This document shows positions 21,718 through 32,955 of a stretch of DNA of 64,000 nucleotides, piece after piece. Origin of the DNA: Ligula intestinalis (taxonomy: Eukaryota; Platyhelminthes; Cestoda; Diphyllobothriidea; Diphyllobothriidae). Numbering within the stretch: the first letter of the stretch is position 1; every line of letters begins with the position of its first letter. Under the pieces are notes generated by a model, which had not been told where the DNA came from, did no database searches, and saw nothing but the letters and a program-made list of their open reading frames with translations. A program made the position numbers and the translations under genes. The DNA lies in the NCBI GenBank assembly GCA_036362985.1, contig JAYGXS010000008.1, positions 20,626,598-20,690,597 of the forward strand. Reading direction: 5' to 3'.

Positions 21718-24586
21718 TTATGTCAAATAGCTGTAAGGTGTTAACATATGGTTATCCAAACGTCTCTTGAAGACGTCAACCGTAGGTGCATGCACAATAG
21801 ACTCGGGCAAGGAGTTCCACTGTCGAATGACCCTTTGAGAGAAGAAGGATGAACGTTGGTTTGTTCGGCTTAGTTCCTTCCTCATCTGGCAGTCATATCT
21901 TCGGAGGTTCCTTCTTGGGGCCATTTGAAAGAGATCCTCCCATTTGACATCCAGACCAGTTCCCCTTAGTAACTGAAAAGTTGCTATAAGGTCCCCTCTG
22001 TCTTGTCTATAATGGAGGGGAAAGAGGTTTAAAGCAGTCAGCCGCTGTTCATAGGTGGACTGCTAAAGTTCAGGGACCGCCTTGTTAGAACATCTTTGAA
22101 CACCTACGAGAATCCGCATGTCTTTCTGAAGCCAGGGCCGCCAAGCCTGTATCGCATATTCCAGATGCGGCCGCACGAACGTTCCACATACTTTTACGAA
22201 TACATCGGTGTTCAGGTTAACGAACGTCCTTCGTATGGCGCCCATGACTGACATTGCTCTCGCTGCGGCTTTGGAACTCTGTGCGGTGACACTTAGATCG
22301 TCTTTAATAAGAACACCTAGGTCTCTTTGCACACTTACGGTTTCAAGTGGTTGGCCTCCCAAGATATAATGTCGCGAGAGTGCCGTTCTGCGCCGTCTTG
22401 CTGATAGTATGCGCATGAGTACACATTTTTTGGGGTTAAAGTTCATATACCAACTGTCGCTCCAACAGTGCAGTCGGTCTATATCCTCTTGTAATATTTG
22501 GAAGTCCCTTTCGTCTTTTATCTCCCTCCACAGTTTGAGATCATCAGCAAAGAGTACTATGTCAGATTTAAGTTCTCGCACGATGTCATTTACGTAGATG
22601 ATGAAAAGAAGCGGCCCAAGAACTGACCCTTGTGGAACTCCACTTTTGACAGGTGCCCACTCTGAACAGTAGCCACCTGCAGTAACTTTTTGACCACGGT
22701 CTCCAAGGAAGTCTTTAATCCAGTTCAGGAGATTCCCTGTTTTTGGATGAGTCCCTCCTGTGGAACTCGATCAAACGCCTCGGTGAAGTCGAAATAAATA
22801 ACATCTACTGGGTGTCCTTCATACATGGATTTTGTCCAGTGTTCTAGCGTTGTGATAAGATTTGTAAGACAAGACCTCTTCTCATAGAAACTACGCTGGA
22901 CTGAGCTGATTTGACGGCAAAATGAATCGAGCGATAAAATCGATTTTTTGATTATCCTTTCCATCAGCTTACAGCAGATGCACGTCAAACTCACCGGTCG
23001 GTAGTTGGTGGGATAGAGTCGTGATCCCCCTTATGGATGGGTACGACATTTGCCAACTTCCATGTTTCAGGTAGTTAACCAGCTTCGAGTGATTTTCAAA
23101 AAAATACACTGAGTGGTTCCGCTAATTCCTCAGATAGTTCGCGTAGAAGTACCCCTGGGATCTCATCTGGTCCAGGTGACTTGGCCGGATCCAACTTCTT
23201 TAACTCTGTCAAAACAGTCTGCGGTGTATATAATACAGTGTTTATAATCGAGTTGTTGATGGCTTGTGACAAAGGGCGTGGCTGGAGAGGTGGCTCCGTG
23301 TTATAGACACCTTGGAAAAATTCTGAAAAAAGTTCGGCTTTTTGAGGGCCACTACTCACAATATCGTTGTTTTTGTCTTTTTAAGTTGCGAGATGGTCAT
23401 GGTTCTTTGTAGAACTTCTCATGTAGGAATAGAAGGCTTTGGGTTTTTGCGGCGCCTCTTCCAGGAGTCGTAGTTCATACGAGGCTCGTGTTCCTCTGAT
23501 GATTTTCTTGCAGAAATTGCGTTGTTGTCCATACTCCTGGAGCTTGTTTTGATCCTTTGTCTGTTGAATTATCTTCCACAGCTTGTGTTTCTTACGGATC
23601 TCCTTTTTTACCACTTTTGTCAGCCATCTTTTTCTGTTGCCCATCGAACCTTTCTTGAGAGGACAGTACAATTCAATCAAGTTTTTCATTCTTGATTTAA
23701 AGATATTCCAACATTCATTTATACCCCCTCGGAAAAATTCCGTCCATCTTGTAGGCTCAATCGTCAACTTCATTGCCTCAAAGTTTCCCGGCCGGAAATT
23801 TCTAAATGGCTTGGAGCTTCTTTCGGGGACAGCTACCAGCGTTGATTCCCACATCAATGTCATATGATCAGAGGAACCTAGGGGTGAATCTACATTTATT
23901 TCAGCAACACTTTCCTCGCTTTTGGTAAAAAGTAGATCCAGACAACTAGATCTCTGTCCTTCACGCATTCAATTCGTGGTTTGTACATGCTGAAACACGA
24001 ATTCGTCAAATGTCATGTCTAATAGCATTCGATCGAATCCTTGTCTAGGGCCCTTACTGTTCATCAGAGCCCAGTTAATCGACGGGGCATTGAAATCGCC
24101 TACAATAATGCTGTCTTGTTTTCGACACTCCTCACGAAGTCGGATGAGTAACAGCTGATCTTTTTCCGCAGGTTGATTTGGAGGCCTGTATACAACGGTA
24201 AAAGTCACATTTTCAGCTTTCGGTACCAATAAGTGACATTGCAGCATCTCCAGGTAATTGTCATTCGCACATTCGTCTGTGAGGATAAAGTCAACTGTAC
24301 TACTTATATAGAGGGCAACACCACCACCCCTTCTTATTTTTCGGTCACGTCTTAGCACCTGATAACCATCTATTCGAATTTCAGAGTCTTGTATAGCTTC
24401 GGTTAGCCACGTTTCAGTTAGTGCAATTACATCAGGACGTAGCTCGGCCACAAGTATTTTGAGTTCGTCAAGTTTATTAAATAGGCTTTGCACATTTCTA
24501 TAATAAAACTTGATTTTGTGGAGGTTTTTACGCTGTGTTAATTTCCTGGCCGTGTGACTTTTGTTAGGATAACGGGCGTCCTCCAC
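21718..24586 (-). pseudogene. LINE ORF2: AP-endonuclease and reverse transcriptase (broken)
   Basis: The endonuclease occupies 24586 to about 23850: YYRNVQSLFNKLDEL, DVIALTETWL, RRGGGVALY, VVYRPPNQP, IIVGDFNAPSINW and GSSDHMT. These are the nicking-domain motifs. The RT follows: KSPGPDEIPGVLL, NYRPVSLT, VIYFDFTEAFDRVP, GVPQGSVLGPLLF, the catalytic IVLFADDLKLW, and LGGQPL...LGVLIKDDL. It ends with the conserved FFSQRVIRQWNSLPESIV tail. Stops lie in frame at 23969, 23381 and just after VPEL near 22063. A frameshift falls in the poorly conserved stretch near 23000-23095. The catalytic dyad is intact. Confidence 0.9.
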
Positions 24587-24750
24587 AAAAAGGGCCTTTG
24601 ACGTCGGACAATCACCCCATTGCGTATTTCCAGGCCCTTCTCTCCTTGTTCATTCAAGATGGCTTAGTCCGCCTTTAAGGCCCTCCATTCCATCCTCTCC
24701 TTAACCGTGTACTCCTGTTGAAAGAAAACAGTCTTGTGGTCAGAGATTCC

Positions 24751-24850
24751 NNNNNNNNNNNNNNNNNNNNNNNNNNNNNNNNNNNNNNNNNNNNNNNNNN
24801 NNNNNNNNNNNNNNNNNNNNNNNNNNNNNNNNNNNNNNNNNNNNNNNNNN
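24751..24850. other. Assembly gap (100 N)
   Basis: One hundred unknown bases inside LINE ORF1. Confidence 0.99.
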
Positions 24851-25051
24851 TACCATGTCCTTCTGCATGACGGAAAAGGTTTGGAAAATATCTGTGTATG
24901 TTAAGCTTTTTTTGATGTAATTTAAGTCTATTGAACTCGGAGGACTTCTAGCCCTTTTAGCGTGAGGTGATTTCGTCGCATCGACCTTGCGATTTCTGCC
25001 CTCGAAATTACGGCTTGGGCTTTTAAACCAAATTAAATCGGCGTCAACTGT

Positions 25052-25125
25052 ATGCCTCTGTGGTGTAATGGTAACGACCGATGCCAGTGAATCAGAGTTT
25101 TTGGGTTCGAATCCCTCTGGCGCCG
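25052..25125 (+). repeat. tRNA-like sequence (SINE head or tRNA relic)
   Basis: GTGGTGTAATGGTAACG resembles an A box and GGGTTCGAATCCC is a near-perfect B box, 35 bases apart. The T stem pairs only in its inner three positions and the acceptor stem has two mismatches and two wobbles out of seven, so a working tRNA is unlikely. The head resembles that of the SINE at 6893-7070. It lies antisense to the start of the LINE ORF1. Confidence 0.45.
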
Positions 25126-25169
25126 AAACTTTTAAAAGCTGATCTATACGTTTATTTTTGTCTCCCATA

Positions 25170-25555
25170 ATAGATCGCAGAGAGGGTAAACGATATTAAA
25201 GCTCTATACAATATGAATAAAGCGTTCAACTGCATGAAAAGGTTATTGAAACGACTCAGCCGTTTGTAGAGAGCTGGAATCCGGGAGAATTGTTGACAGA
25301 AGGTGATGTCACGGAGATGTTGCTCGGTTTGACTTAGGCCCTGCCGTGTCTTCTGAGGCTGGAGTTATTGCGAAAGCGAATCAAATGGCTAAAAACGAAA
25401 GTCTGCCAGAGTGCTAGGTGGACTGAAATACCAAAAATAATATTTCCCACGGAGGACGAGAAATTCAAACCGCAATTTCTATAGTATCGCAAATTTGCCG
25501 GCCCATGTAGCCTGCTTTGACAGAGACTTAGCAATGAGGTACCGAAGATAAATGC
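25170..25555. other. No feature recognised
   Basis: Between the 5' end of the CR1 LINE and the SINE pair. It may include LINE 5' untranslated sequence. Confidence 0.3.
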
Positions 25556-25720
25556 GGATAATATTGCCAGCAAAGACAATGGAGACTGGAATGACCATTT
25601 CTGGTTTATTAGCCATCATCAGTCAGTCATGCCCAGACCCAAGCAGTGTTCCATCCGAGCCTTGAACTCGCGACCTTAAGCAGGGTCAAACGCCCTAAAC
25701 ATTGAGTCATGAGCTCCTTG
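25555..25720 (-). repeat. tRNA-derived SINE, copy 2
   Basis: On the minus strand: A-box-like CTCAATGTTTAGGGCG, B-box-like GCGAGTTCAAGGC, then the body TTGGGTCTGGGCATGACT, GATGATGGCTAATAAACC, AGAAATGGTCATTCC and ATTGTCTTTGCTGG. It is followed immediately by copy 3 in the opposite orientation. Confidence 0.6.
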
Positions 25721-25724
25721 TCTT

Positions 25725-25830
25725 GCTCGGTAGGGGCATCACTTGGGTCTGGGTTTGACTTACTGACGACGGCTTATAAGTCAGAAATGGCGACTGAAGA
25801 CAAAAGCCCCTTGCGTCAATAAAAATAAAA
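25725..25830 (+). repeat. tRNA-derived SINE, copy 3 (5'-truncated, inverted to copy 2)
   Basis: Plus-strand body TTGGGTCTGGGTTTGACTTA, GACGACGGCTTATAAGTC and AGAAATGGCGACTGAAGAC, ending in an A-rich tail (AATAAAAATAAAAAAAG). The tRNA head is absent. It forms an imperfect palindrome with copy 2. Confidence 0.55.
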
Positions 25831-26290
25831 AAAGATTTTACCCGTAGGTTCAATTTGTGAGCTCAAGTGCATATTGCACGATGGCTGAACTCAGCGGTTA
25901 TGCGTAATTTAATAAGAATCTGATATTTCCATGATTAAACTCTTGTCAGCGTCTCAATGCTTTACTCGCATAAACCTCGTGAATGCGGTGACCTAAAGTT
26001 CAGCAAGTCTCCTTACCACCGTAATCCGCGATCCAAAGATAGCACTTAGACTTTGTGTTATTAATCTGCTACTTTTCAAATTTCCACCAATTTCATTAAC
26101 TCTTGATGCAATTATGTACTCGCCAGACTCGAAGAATTTTGCTCTTACTGGAAGCACGAAACTCGCCATGGAGTTGGTTATAGAGTACAAAAATGAGAAA
26201 ATGCCCGTGTTGTTATAAAAAAGACACTGTTACCGAAGCCAAATGCTGGCCAATGGGGAAGCAACACTGACGTGTGCAGGCTCGGAAGTC
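25830..26290. other. No feature recognised
   Basis: No coding signal. The right edge passes into the chimeric repeat unit that recurs at 33.9-35.2 kb. Confidence 0.3.
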
Positions 26291-27540
26291 CCTTGAGCTA
26301 ACTTAGTAGGTCAAAAAAGAGATTTATGATCGTTTCGCATGACACTGCATGTTACATTCTTAGTGCTCGGCAGAAGGCGTGAATTATTATTGACCCGCTC
26401 ATACACAATAAATGCAAAATCAAAATTTGTCAATGCAAATAAAATTTAGAACTTCTCTGTAACAGCTGCACAATTCTAGTCTTGATTTGTTTGCTTTCCA
26501 AATACCTGGCCTTCGAATTTATAAGTTTTTTTTATTAAATTGATCAACAAACAAGCAGAAGTATTAGTGCGCTAAATGCCAAATGCACTTTAGATAAAAG
26601 GAAATATCCCTCGTTTAGTAAAACGGTGACAAGCTGGTTTTAAATAGACATGGTTTTCCATCCTACAGGCTGAACCGGTATATGATCAGTTGCTAGAACG
26701 GATCCAGAAATTTCTTTAAACAGAAAAAGCAGGCTTAAGTTGAGGTTGTTGTTTCACACATTTGAACTGGAACAATTAGTAGCAACAGCAGGCAGGTTTA
26801 TGAAATTGGAAGGCACCTGCAGCCGCAGCAGCGATTGTGTAAGGAAGGTGGTGCATCACTGGTTTCTGGATGAATTAAAGGAGTTTAGTTTTCCATTTCA
26901 TGCCTCAATGGAGGACATAGGTACGAGAAAAGAGGTGAGTCATTTGGCTTATTTTTGGGTCGTCCGGTGTGTGCAGCGTTCAAGACGAACGTGCATCTAC
27001 CTGTGATATTTGGAGATGTAATAACAGTATATTGCGTGATTCTTTAACTGCAAAGAGGAAAGGTATTTTTGACTGGAAGAAAGTGTTGGATTGAGTTTTG
27101 GTTCATTAGAAGGACCATGTGCCAGTGCACATACTTCAGAACCTAGAGATGTGTCGGCCTCTTGGGGCTTTTAAAGCGTTCGCAGCGTTCAAGCCGAACC
27201 GGTTATTATCTGTGATGTTCACCACTATAAATAGATTAAAGATCCTATTGCGTGGTATTTTAAGCATGATTAGAAAAGGGTATTCACTTGCAAATGCACC
27301 GAACTGAATTTTTATTCATAAGAGGTTCATTTGTCCCTGACTGTACTGGAAGTTGGCCCAGGCTATTCTTTTAGACAGAGGCAGGTTTTTGATAAAGTGC
27401 GCAACAACAATATCATTGGCACAGTTACAATATAAACAGTCATTTGAAGATCTCACGTCATCAATACCGAGAGAATGTGGTGTTCCTCGATTATTTGTGA
27501 CCTTGAACATTCTCGCCTCATTGTGACTTGAATATTCCCG
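26290..27540 (+). repeat. Chimeric repeat unit U1
   Basis: Collinear with 33930-35080 in the left arm. Shared blocks are CGGCAGAAGGCGTGAATTATT, a CCCTC(G/T)TTT...TGTAAA(A)-type block with AAGCTGG(T)TTTAAA, CACTGGTT/CACGTGTT with TGGATGAATTAA, TTTTCCATTTCAT...CCTCAATGGA, CTACCTGTGATATTT and ATTGCGTGA. Its right end is a LINE RT fragment on the minus strand, cut at about 27540 where gypsy DNA begins. Confidence 0.6.
27316..27540 (-). pseudogene. LINE RT fragment with mutated active site (CAND)
   Basis: The minus strand reads DVRSSNDCLYCNCANDIVV, which aligns with LRSPNACLFDKYADDMVV of the LINE at 30.3 kb. The catalytic YADD box has become CAND. This piece covers only the region just before and after the active site. 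The preceding part of the same kind of fragment lies at 33420-33760 on the minus strand, across the gypsy insertion. Confidence 0.6.
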
Positions 27541-27813
27541 GACTTCGAATGCACTGACAACACCGGAACAAGTTTAGCCTCGTGTTTCTGACTATTACGG
27601 TTGTAAGCCTTTTCCTTCATATCTTACATGCTGTACATTGTTTGTCTTCTCTATTACATTAACCGTATATATAGGGTTAGACGGTATTCTTCAGAGTCAG
27701 ACAAGTACTCTTGCCGCACAGTTGACTTTTTCCGACTTTACATGATTTTATTGTTAACCTTCTGATACACATTTACGTTTTGGGCTCTCAGACTATTTTA
27801 TTTTGCCCTCATT

Positions 27814-28089
27814 ATGACCAAGCCAACAGTGTCTTTGCCAGAATTCTGGCAGCACGCCCCTGAACTTTATTTTTTTCGCATTGAAGCATCGTTTCACTCT
27901 GCTAAGATCACAGAGGAACTTGACAAATTTTGCAAGTTGATAGAGGCTCTTCCTCCTTCTATCTTAGCTCGGGTTCAAACACTTTTGAGCAATCCTCCAT
28001 TGGAAAATCCCTATACGAAATTGAAGCCTGAGCTTTTACGGCTAACCTCTGTTTTTGACCGGCAGCGTTACCATGCTCTGGTAAAATAA
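27814..28089 (+). pseudogene. Gypsy gag, N-terminal part
   Basis: Reads LPEFWQHAPELYFFRIEASF and LIEALPPSILARVQTLL, ending RQRYHALVK then a stop. The pattern Pro-Glu-Leu-x-Phe-x-x-Ile-Glu-Ala-Ser-Phe is typical of flatworm CsRn1-like gag. An ATG at 27814 follows a plausible leader. The rest of gag is displaced more than 3 kb downstream by the LINE insertion, and a few codons at the junction seem lost. Confidence 0.75.
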
Positions 28090-28439
28090 GAGGCTTTAGA
28101 GGATCATAATTGGCGGGCTTTCGAATTTGAGCTGCCGGTTTTTTTTTTGGCTCTCCATTCACGCGAGAATTTATTAGTGTATACCAGACTGTCTACTTCT
28201 CTACTTTGTTTTTCTGCATTTCTGGACATGAGGTCATTTCTGCTGTACACTCGTACCTTTTTGAATGCTCGAAGGACAAATATTCTATCGATGGAAACTC
28301 ATAACGAACATTCATGTACTTTTGGATTAATTTGCAGAACCTGCAGTACATCATCACCAAATGTTATCCAATGGAATGCAATACGATCGCGTAAGCACCG
28401 ATGCGGTTGGAAACAAGCTATGAAGCGTCAACCATTAGC

Positions 28440-29106
28440 CTCAATGTCTCTTCCGGGTCTAATGTTCACTAAATGCAGGTCTATTTTCAATAAAAGTCTT
28501 GAATTGGATGCACTTATGTTGAAACAGGAACACAGTAAGTGCGGTGTAATCTGTCTTCAAGAGATCTGGCTCAATAGGGATATAGAGTCGCAGCTCATCC
28601 CACCTCCAGCTTATTGCTGTTTTCGTTCGGACAGAAAATCCCGATCAATCAGCGGAGGTGGCGGAGTAGCAGTTTTTGTAAACCAGCAATGGTGCACAAA
28701 CTGTAAGTCCCTTTTTTCTTGCTCCGAAGACCACATAGACGTTATTGCAGTAGTTTGTAGGTCTAAATTTTTACACAACTCAAAAGGCATCATTTATGTT
28801 AGTATTTACATACCCCCTTCCACCTGTCAATATGCCCTTACCCACTTTTTCGATTTTCTTTCCCAAAAGCTTGCCGCACTGTCTTGCGGGCATGTAATTA
28901 TTTTATGTGGGGACTTCAATCGAGTAAATCTACGTCCCCTCATATTGTTAGGATTTAGTGACTTAGTTAATTTCAACACACGAGATGACGCCCCACTCGA
29001 TCATATCCTGACTAACTATCCAAAGCTTTTTGCTGTAAAAAATAGAGCTCCATTGGCAGGCTCAGACCATTCCGTACTGCTCTGTCAACCAAAAATCTAT
29101 TCTTAG
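28440..29106 (+). pseudogene. LINE AP-endonuclease domain
   Basis: Starts with LPGLMFTKCRSIFNKSLEL and continues with GVICLQEIWLNRDIES, SGGGGVAVFV, IYVSIYIPPS, ILCGDFNRVN and APLAGSDHSVLL. These are the metal-binding and catalytic blocks of the APE-type LINE endonuclease (N, E, GGG, GDFN, SDH). The frame opens upstream at 28147 at a non-ATG codon, and the first 100 residues show no domain. It stops at 29106. The linker to the RT changes frame. Confidence 0.8.
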
Positions 29107-29350
29107 ACCAACAAAGGGCTATTAGTAACGCCCGAGAGGAAATTACACATTCGTGACACGTCCCCACATAATATTTCCTTGTTTCAGACTTGTATATCTG
29201 AATGCATTCCCATCTTTTTCGAAAACAGGAATGTCGAGTCGTGTTCGAGTTATCTTCCAACATTTCTCAACGGAATTTTTAATATTTGTTGTCCTTTTGA
29301 CACGGTCATGGTTAGACCAGACCGAATATCTTCTCCCCACTTAAAAAACT

Positions 29351-31096
29351 TTGAGAAGAGACAAGGAACTGTTCTACAAACTAGGTTTACGAGAAAGATT
29401 GAAGGACGTTAATGCCCTTATAAAACGCGAGATCGCAAGACTAAATGACCTTTTTGTTAGTCAGTTATTTACTTCTTCTACATCTTCGTCTCCTCTCTCT
29501 TCATCCGAAATATGGAAAAGTCTTAAACGTCTCACTGGTCAACGCAATACGCTGGCACATGTTGACGCTGACCTAGACAGCTTAAACTCAAACTTCATCC
29601 ATACTCCCACCGAGTCCTATCTCCCGACAAATGATATTTCGTTACCACCAAGTGATTTTTCTCCAGTGTCTGTGGCAACAGTGATGAAACACCTAAACAA
29701 GGTTAAAGGTACAACAGCTGCCGGACCAGATGGCGTCTCCCCATTTCTCCTTAAATCTTGCTCTTGTCAATTAGCTCCTGTCTTGGCACATCTTATTAAT
29801 TTATCTTTCATGGAGTCTAAGATTCATGACGGCTGGCGTTCGGTCAAAATCACTCCTATCCCGAAAAAACCCACTTCAACGGGTCCCAAATCCTTTCGCC
29901 CAATCGCCTGCTCTTCTGCACTCCTCAAACTTACAGAACGAGTCGCTTTAAACATCATTAAGCCGTTTTCATCCAATTTTTCTGATCCCTTGCAGTTTGC
30001 GTATAAGGCGAGGCGTAGTACACTAGATGCAGTTGCTTTAGTAGTCCACTCTGCTCTTAGGGACTTGGAAAAGGGATGCCGTGCTTACGCGTGTGCTTTT
30101 CTTGACTATTCCTCAGCCTTCAACACAATCCCGCGCCATCTTCTTCTTAGTAAAACCTCTGCATGTGGCTCTCCTGGCTGGGTTGTCTCATGGCTAAGGG
30201 ACTATTTTTCTTCCCGCACCCAATTCGTTCAGACCGGGAAGCGAAAATCCACGGTCCTTCCCAACAATTGTGGAGTTCTGCAGGGGTCTATATTATCCCC
30301 TCGTCTTTTTTCCCTCCATACTGATGACCTACGATCTCCAAACGCATGTTTGTTTGACAAATACGCTGACGATATGGTTGTCGGCCATCCTCTCAAAAGC
30401 CAGACCCATCTCCAAACACTGAAGGATGGACTGGACCATGTCACAGCATGGTCGTCAGAAAATGGCCTTTTACTTAATGAGCGGAAGTCAGTCCAGTGCA
30501 TTTTTCGGCTGCGACCCCCTACCAGCCCTGAAACCATTGACTTTCTGCCCAACAATGTATCCTCCTTCCGATACCTTGGCGTAACACTTGCTTCCAACCT
30601 CTCATTTACTCTTCATATTGAAGACCCTTTTATAAAAATCCGCAAACTTTTATATTATGTCCGCCGCTTGCGTTCATATCGCACCCCACAAGCTCTCATC
30701 TGGCGTTTTATAGATGCCTGTATCCTCCCTCTTATTCTTTATTGCTCTTAAGTTACTTTTCCAGCACTACTCAAGAAAGACTTGCCTATTATTAAACGTA
30801 TTCTCCGCATGCTCTCTTCAGCTGCCGGTTATTCCTATGTTTTTTTAGCTGACCTCATCATACAGCGACATTTTAAATCGGTCAAGAATTTCGTGGATCG
30901 TATTCTAAGTGAGGTTGCTCACCCTCTCCACTCTGAATTAATGGCTGCGAAATCTTCTCGTACCATGCGCCGAAGCTTCCGTCATATGACCTGCCGTACA
31001 TCGGCCTACCAGTACTCGGTACTCCCATTCTTAGCACGATTCCTCACGTGTGAAGAAATGGAAATTGAGAAGCTGAAGGCAGACCTGACTCCATGA
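29351..31096 (+). pseudogene. LINE reverse transcriptase (one in-frame stop)
   Basis: RT blocks in order: GTTAAGPDGVSPFLL, SVKITPIPKKP, SFRPIACSSALLKLTER, QFAYKARRSTLDAV, CAFLDYSSAFNTIPRHLL, GWVVSWLRDYF, NNCGVLQGSILSPRLFSLHT, the catalytic DKYADDMVVG, and FRYLGVTLASNLSF. A TAA at 30749-30751 interrupts the frame after LPLILYCS. The same frame then runs on from 30752 to 31096 through KKDLPIIKRILRM to RTSAYQYSVLPFLARFL. The active-site dyad is intact. This RT is the reference I used to identify the decayed fragments at 27.3, 34.9, 59.6, 61.3 and 62.1 kb. Confidence 0.9.
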
Positions 31097-31257
31097 CAGA
31101 TGTGGTAACCGTGTCGACTTCTTACTTTGAGCATTTTGTTATCTTTGACCGTTTACTCTTGAGCTTTTTGGACCCCATAATTGATCTTATTTTTACTCTC
31201 CGTGAATGGAGCCACTTTTTTGCTGAAAATTTTGATATTATCATCAAAATATAGTTC

Positions 31258-31281
31258 TCTATCTATCTATCTATCTATCTA
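31258..31281 (+). repeat. (ATCT)n microsatellite, LINE 3' tail
   Basis: About six ATCT units at the 3' end of the LINE. Short tandem 3' repeats are common at ends of CR1-superfamily LINEs. It abuts gypsy gag sequence and so fixes the insertion edge. Confidence 0.85.
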
Positions 31282-31284
31282 AAT

Positions 31285-31735
31285 TGGATGCGTTTTCTTC
31301 AGGGCGACATGACAATTGACGAAAATATTTTCCAAGAAATGTTTTTAGAGCGCCTTCCTTCCTCCATTCAAACTATTCTGACTGCTGGGTCAGACGATTG
31401 TAAAGTTATGAAACTCGCTACTATGGCTGATAAAATGATGGAGGTTGAACGTTTCTCCTTCGTGTCTATTGCTCAAGTACCACAGCCTGTGGCTGCCCCC
31501 AGCTCGGATTTATCTGACCTCAAGGCGCAGGTAGCTCAACTAGTAGCGACTATCGCCACGATGCAACTGCGCAATTCTCATCGTCAATCTCGGCGTTCCA
31601 GCAGCCGTGACCGGACTCGTTCAACCAGTCGTGACTGTCATAGCTCTCGCTACCGCTCGAAAACGGATAACCTTTTTTGGTATCATGCCAATTGGGGCAC
31701 TAGAGCAAAGGACTGCTTCTACACCGCCGTATGAT
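31285..31735 (+). pseudogene. Gypsy gag, C-terminal part with zinc knuckle
   Basis: Continues gag with RFLQGDMTIDENIFQEMFL and RLPSSIQTIL, a linker with an LAxMADKMMEV block, and a Ser/Arg-rich tail (SRRSSSRDRTRSTSRDC). It ends with a zinc knuckle remnant, WYHANWGTRAKDC, in which the first Cys has been replaced. The frame then slips; from 31607 another frame leads toward RT. Protease, expected here, is absent. Confidence 0.75.
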
Positions 31736-31739
31736 GTTG

Positions 31740-32955
31740 TTCATCATATCCGAACCACAATGCGTGCCGTTTTCTCTCGCCCTCGCCGTCTCGCGCCTGC
31801 ACGACTTACTGCTGCCAAGGCCGAGTTCTAGCACATGCTTCAGATGGGCATTGTCGGCCAATCTGACAGTCCATGGGCCTCACCCCTTCACATGGTACCT
31901 AAGGCTGATTCTAGTGACTGGCGTCCTTTTGGTGACTACCGGGCCTTGAACAATGTTACCATCCCAGACCGCTACCCGGTCTCGCATCTTCAGGACTTTG
32001 CCGGTGCACTATATGGCAAATCGATGTTCTCAAAGATCGACCTGGTCCGCGCGTTGCATCAAATTCCGATAGCCACGGAGGATGTTTCCAAGACAGGCGT
32101 CACTACCCCTTCTGGCCTCTTTGAGTTCTTGCGAATGCCATTTGGATATAGCAACGCCTCCCAAACCTTCCAGAGGTTTGTTGATAGGGTACTCCGTGGC
32201 CTGCCCTTCGTTTATGCCTATATTGAAAATCTTTTGGTTGCCAGCTATACCACCAAAGACTCCATGGAGCACCTTGCAACGGTATAGGACCGCCTTCAAC
32301 AATTTGGTGTTGTCCTTAACCCGTCCAAGTGTGTCTTTGGCGTTCCCTCTCTCGAGTTTCTTGGACACCTCGTCGATAACAACGGCGTCCATCCTCTCCC
32401 TTCTAAAAAGTCGGCTATTCGAGATTTTCTCTCTCCTTCTTCAAAGCGTCAGCTTCAGCGTTTTTTGGGCATGACGAATTTTTACCGCCGATTTCTTCCG
32501 AACTGTGCTGACACTATTTTGCCACTCACGAACCTCCTTTCGGGTCCCAAAGGTTCGTTTGAGCTATCTGCTGATGCCCCCGCAGCTTTCGACAAGACTA
32601 AGGTTGCCCTAGCCGACGCCATCCTCTTGATGCACCGAGTTCCCGATGCTCCCATTTCACTCATGGTTGATGCTTCATGGTTGATGTTTCAGTCGGCGCG
32701 GTTCTCCAGCAGCATCTTGCAGGTCAGGCTCAGCCTTTAGCTTTCTTCTCTAGGAAGCTAAAACCTGCCGAATCGCACTACAGCACATTTGGACAGGAGC
32801 TCCTTGTCGTCTACCTCGCCGTGAAACACTTCCGGCACGCGCTCGAGGGCAGAGAATTCACAGTTTTCTCTGACCACAAGCCACTATCTTTTGCCCTGAA
32901 GTCGCAGTCAGACAAGTCGAATCCCCGGGAGATTCGCCAAATGGACTATATTTCC
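31740..32955 (+). pseudogene. Gypsy RT and RNase H (frameshifted, dead active site)
   Basis: The RT reads [87 protein letters not shown], and an active-site box YIEN at 32219-32230 where YIDD is expected. A TAG at 32285-32287 interrupts the frame, and sequence resumes with FLGHLVDNNGVHPLP and RFLGMTNFYRRFLPN. A shift near 32676 follows a local repeat of ATGGTTGATG; the right-arm relative lacks this repeat. RNase H follows: AVLQQHLAGQAQPLAFFSRK, ESHYSTFGQELLVVYLAV and FTVFSDHKPLSFAL. Integrase is missing. Confidence 0.9.

Larger units (their letters stand above)
21690..25168 (-). mobile_element. CR1-type LINE, nearly full length, copy 1
   Basis: Minus-strand non-LTR retrotransposon with ORF1 (24536-25168), endonuclease-RT ORF2 (21718-24586) and a short 3' tail ending at an AATACGCTATT edge. 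The same edge and 3' coding part recur at 63240-64000. An endonuclease plus RT with a FADD box is the layout of the CR1 superfamily. It would transpose by target-primed reverse transcription. Several stops and a frameshift make this copy inactive. Confidence 0.85.
24536..25168 (-). pseudogene. LINE ORF1 (nucleic-acid-binding ORF, gap inside)
   Basis: This is the frame upstream of ORF2 on the same strand, overlapping its start by some 50 bases, as is usual for CR1 elements. The N-terminal half is basic and Ser/Pro-rich (KSPHAKRARSPPSS). The C-terminal half ends with EQGEKGLEIRNGVIVRR, like the tail of CR1 ORF1 proteins. A stop lies inside the C-terminal half (ALKAD then stop). One hundred unknown bases lie in the middle. 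The first 50 residues are antisense to a tRNA-like sequence, so the true start may be further in. Confidence 0.55.
28147..31281 (+). mobile_element. CR1/Rex1-like LINE inserted in gypsy gag
   Basis: Endonuclease (about 28440-29106), linker, and RT (29351-31096), followed by a 3' untranslated stretch and an (ATCT)n tail at 31258-31281. The tail directly abuts gag sequence. 5' truncation is likely since no ORF1 precedes the endonuclease. It is the best-preserved RT frame in the window, with one internal stop. Confidence 0.85.

Noticed and set aside
25052..25125. Functional tRNA gene
   Set aside because: The boxes are good but the T stem pairs only in three positions, the acceptor stem has mismatches and no clear anticodon arm forms.
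27540..27810. 5' LTR of the gypsy element
   Set aside because: A TATA-like box is visible, but this region does not resemble the LTR-like segments at 33.1, 61.6 or 62.3 kb, so an LTR cannot be claimed.
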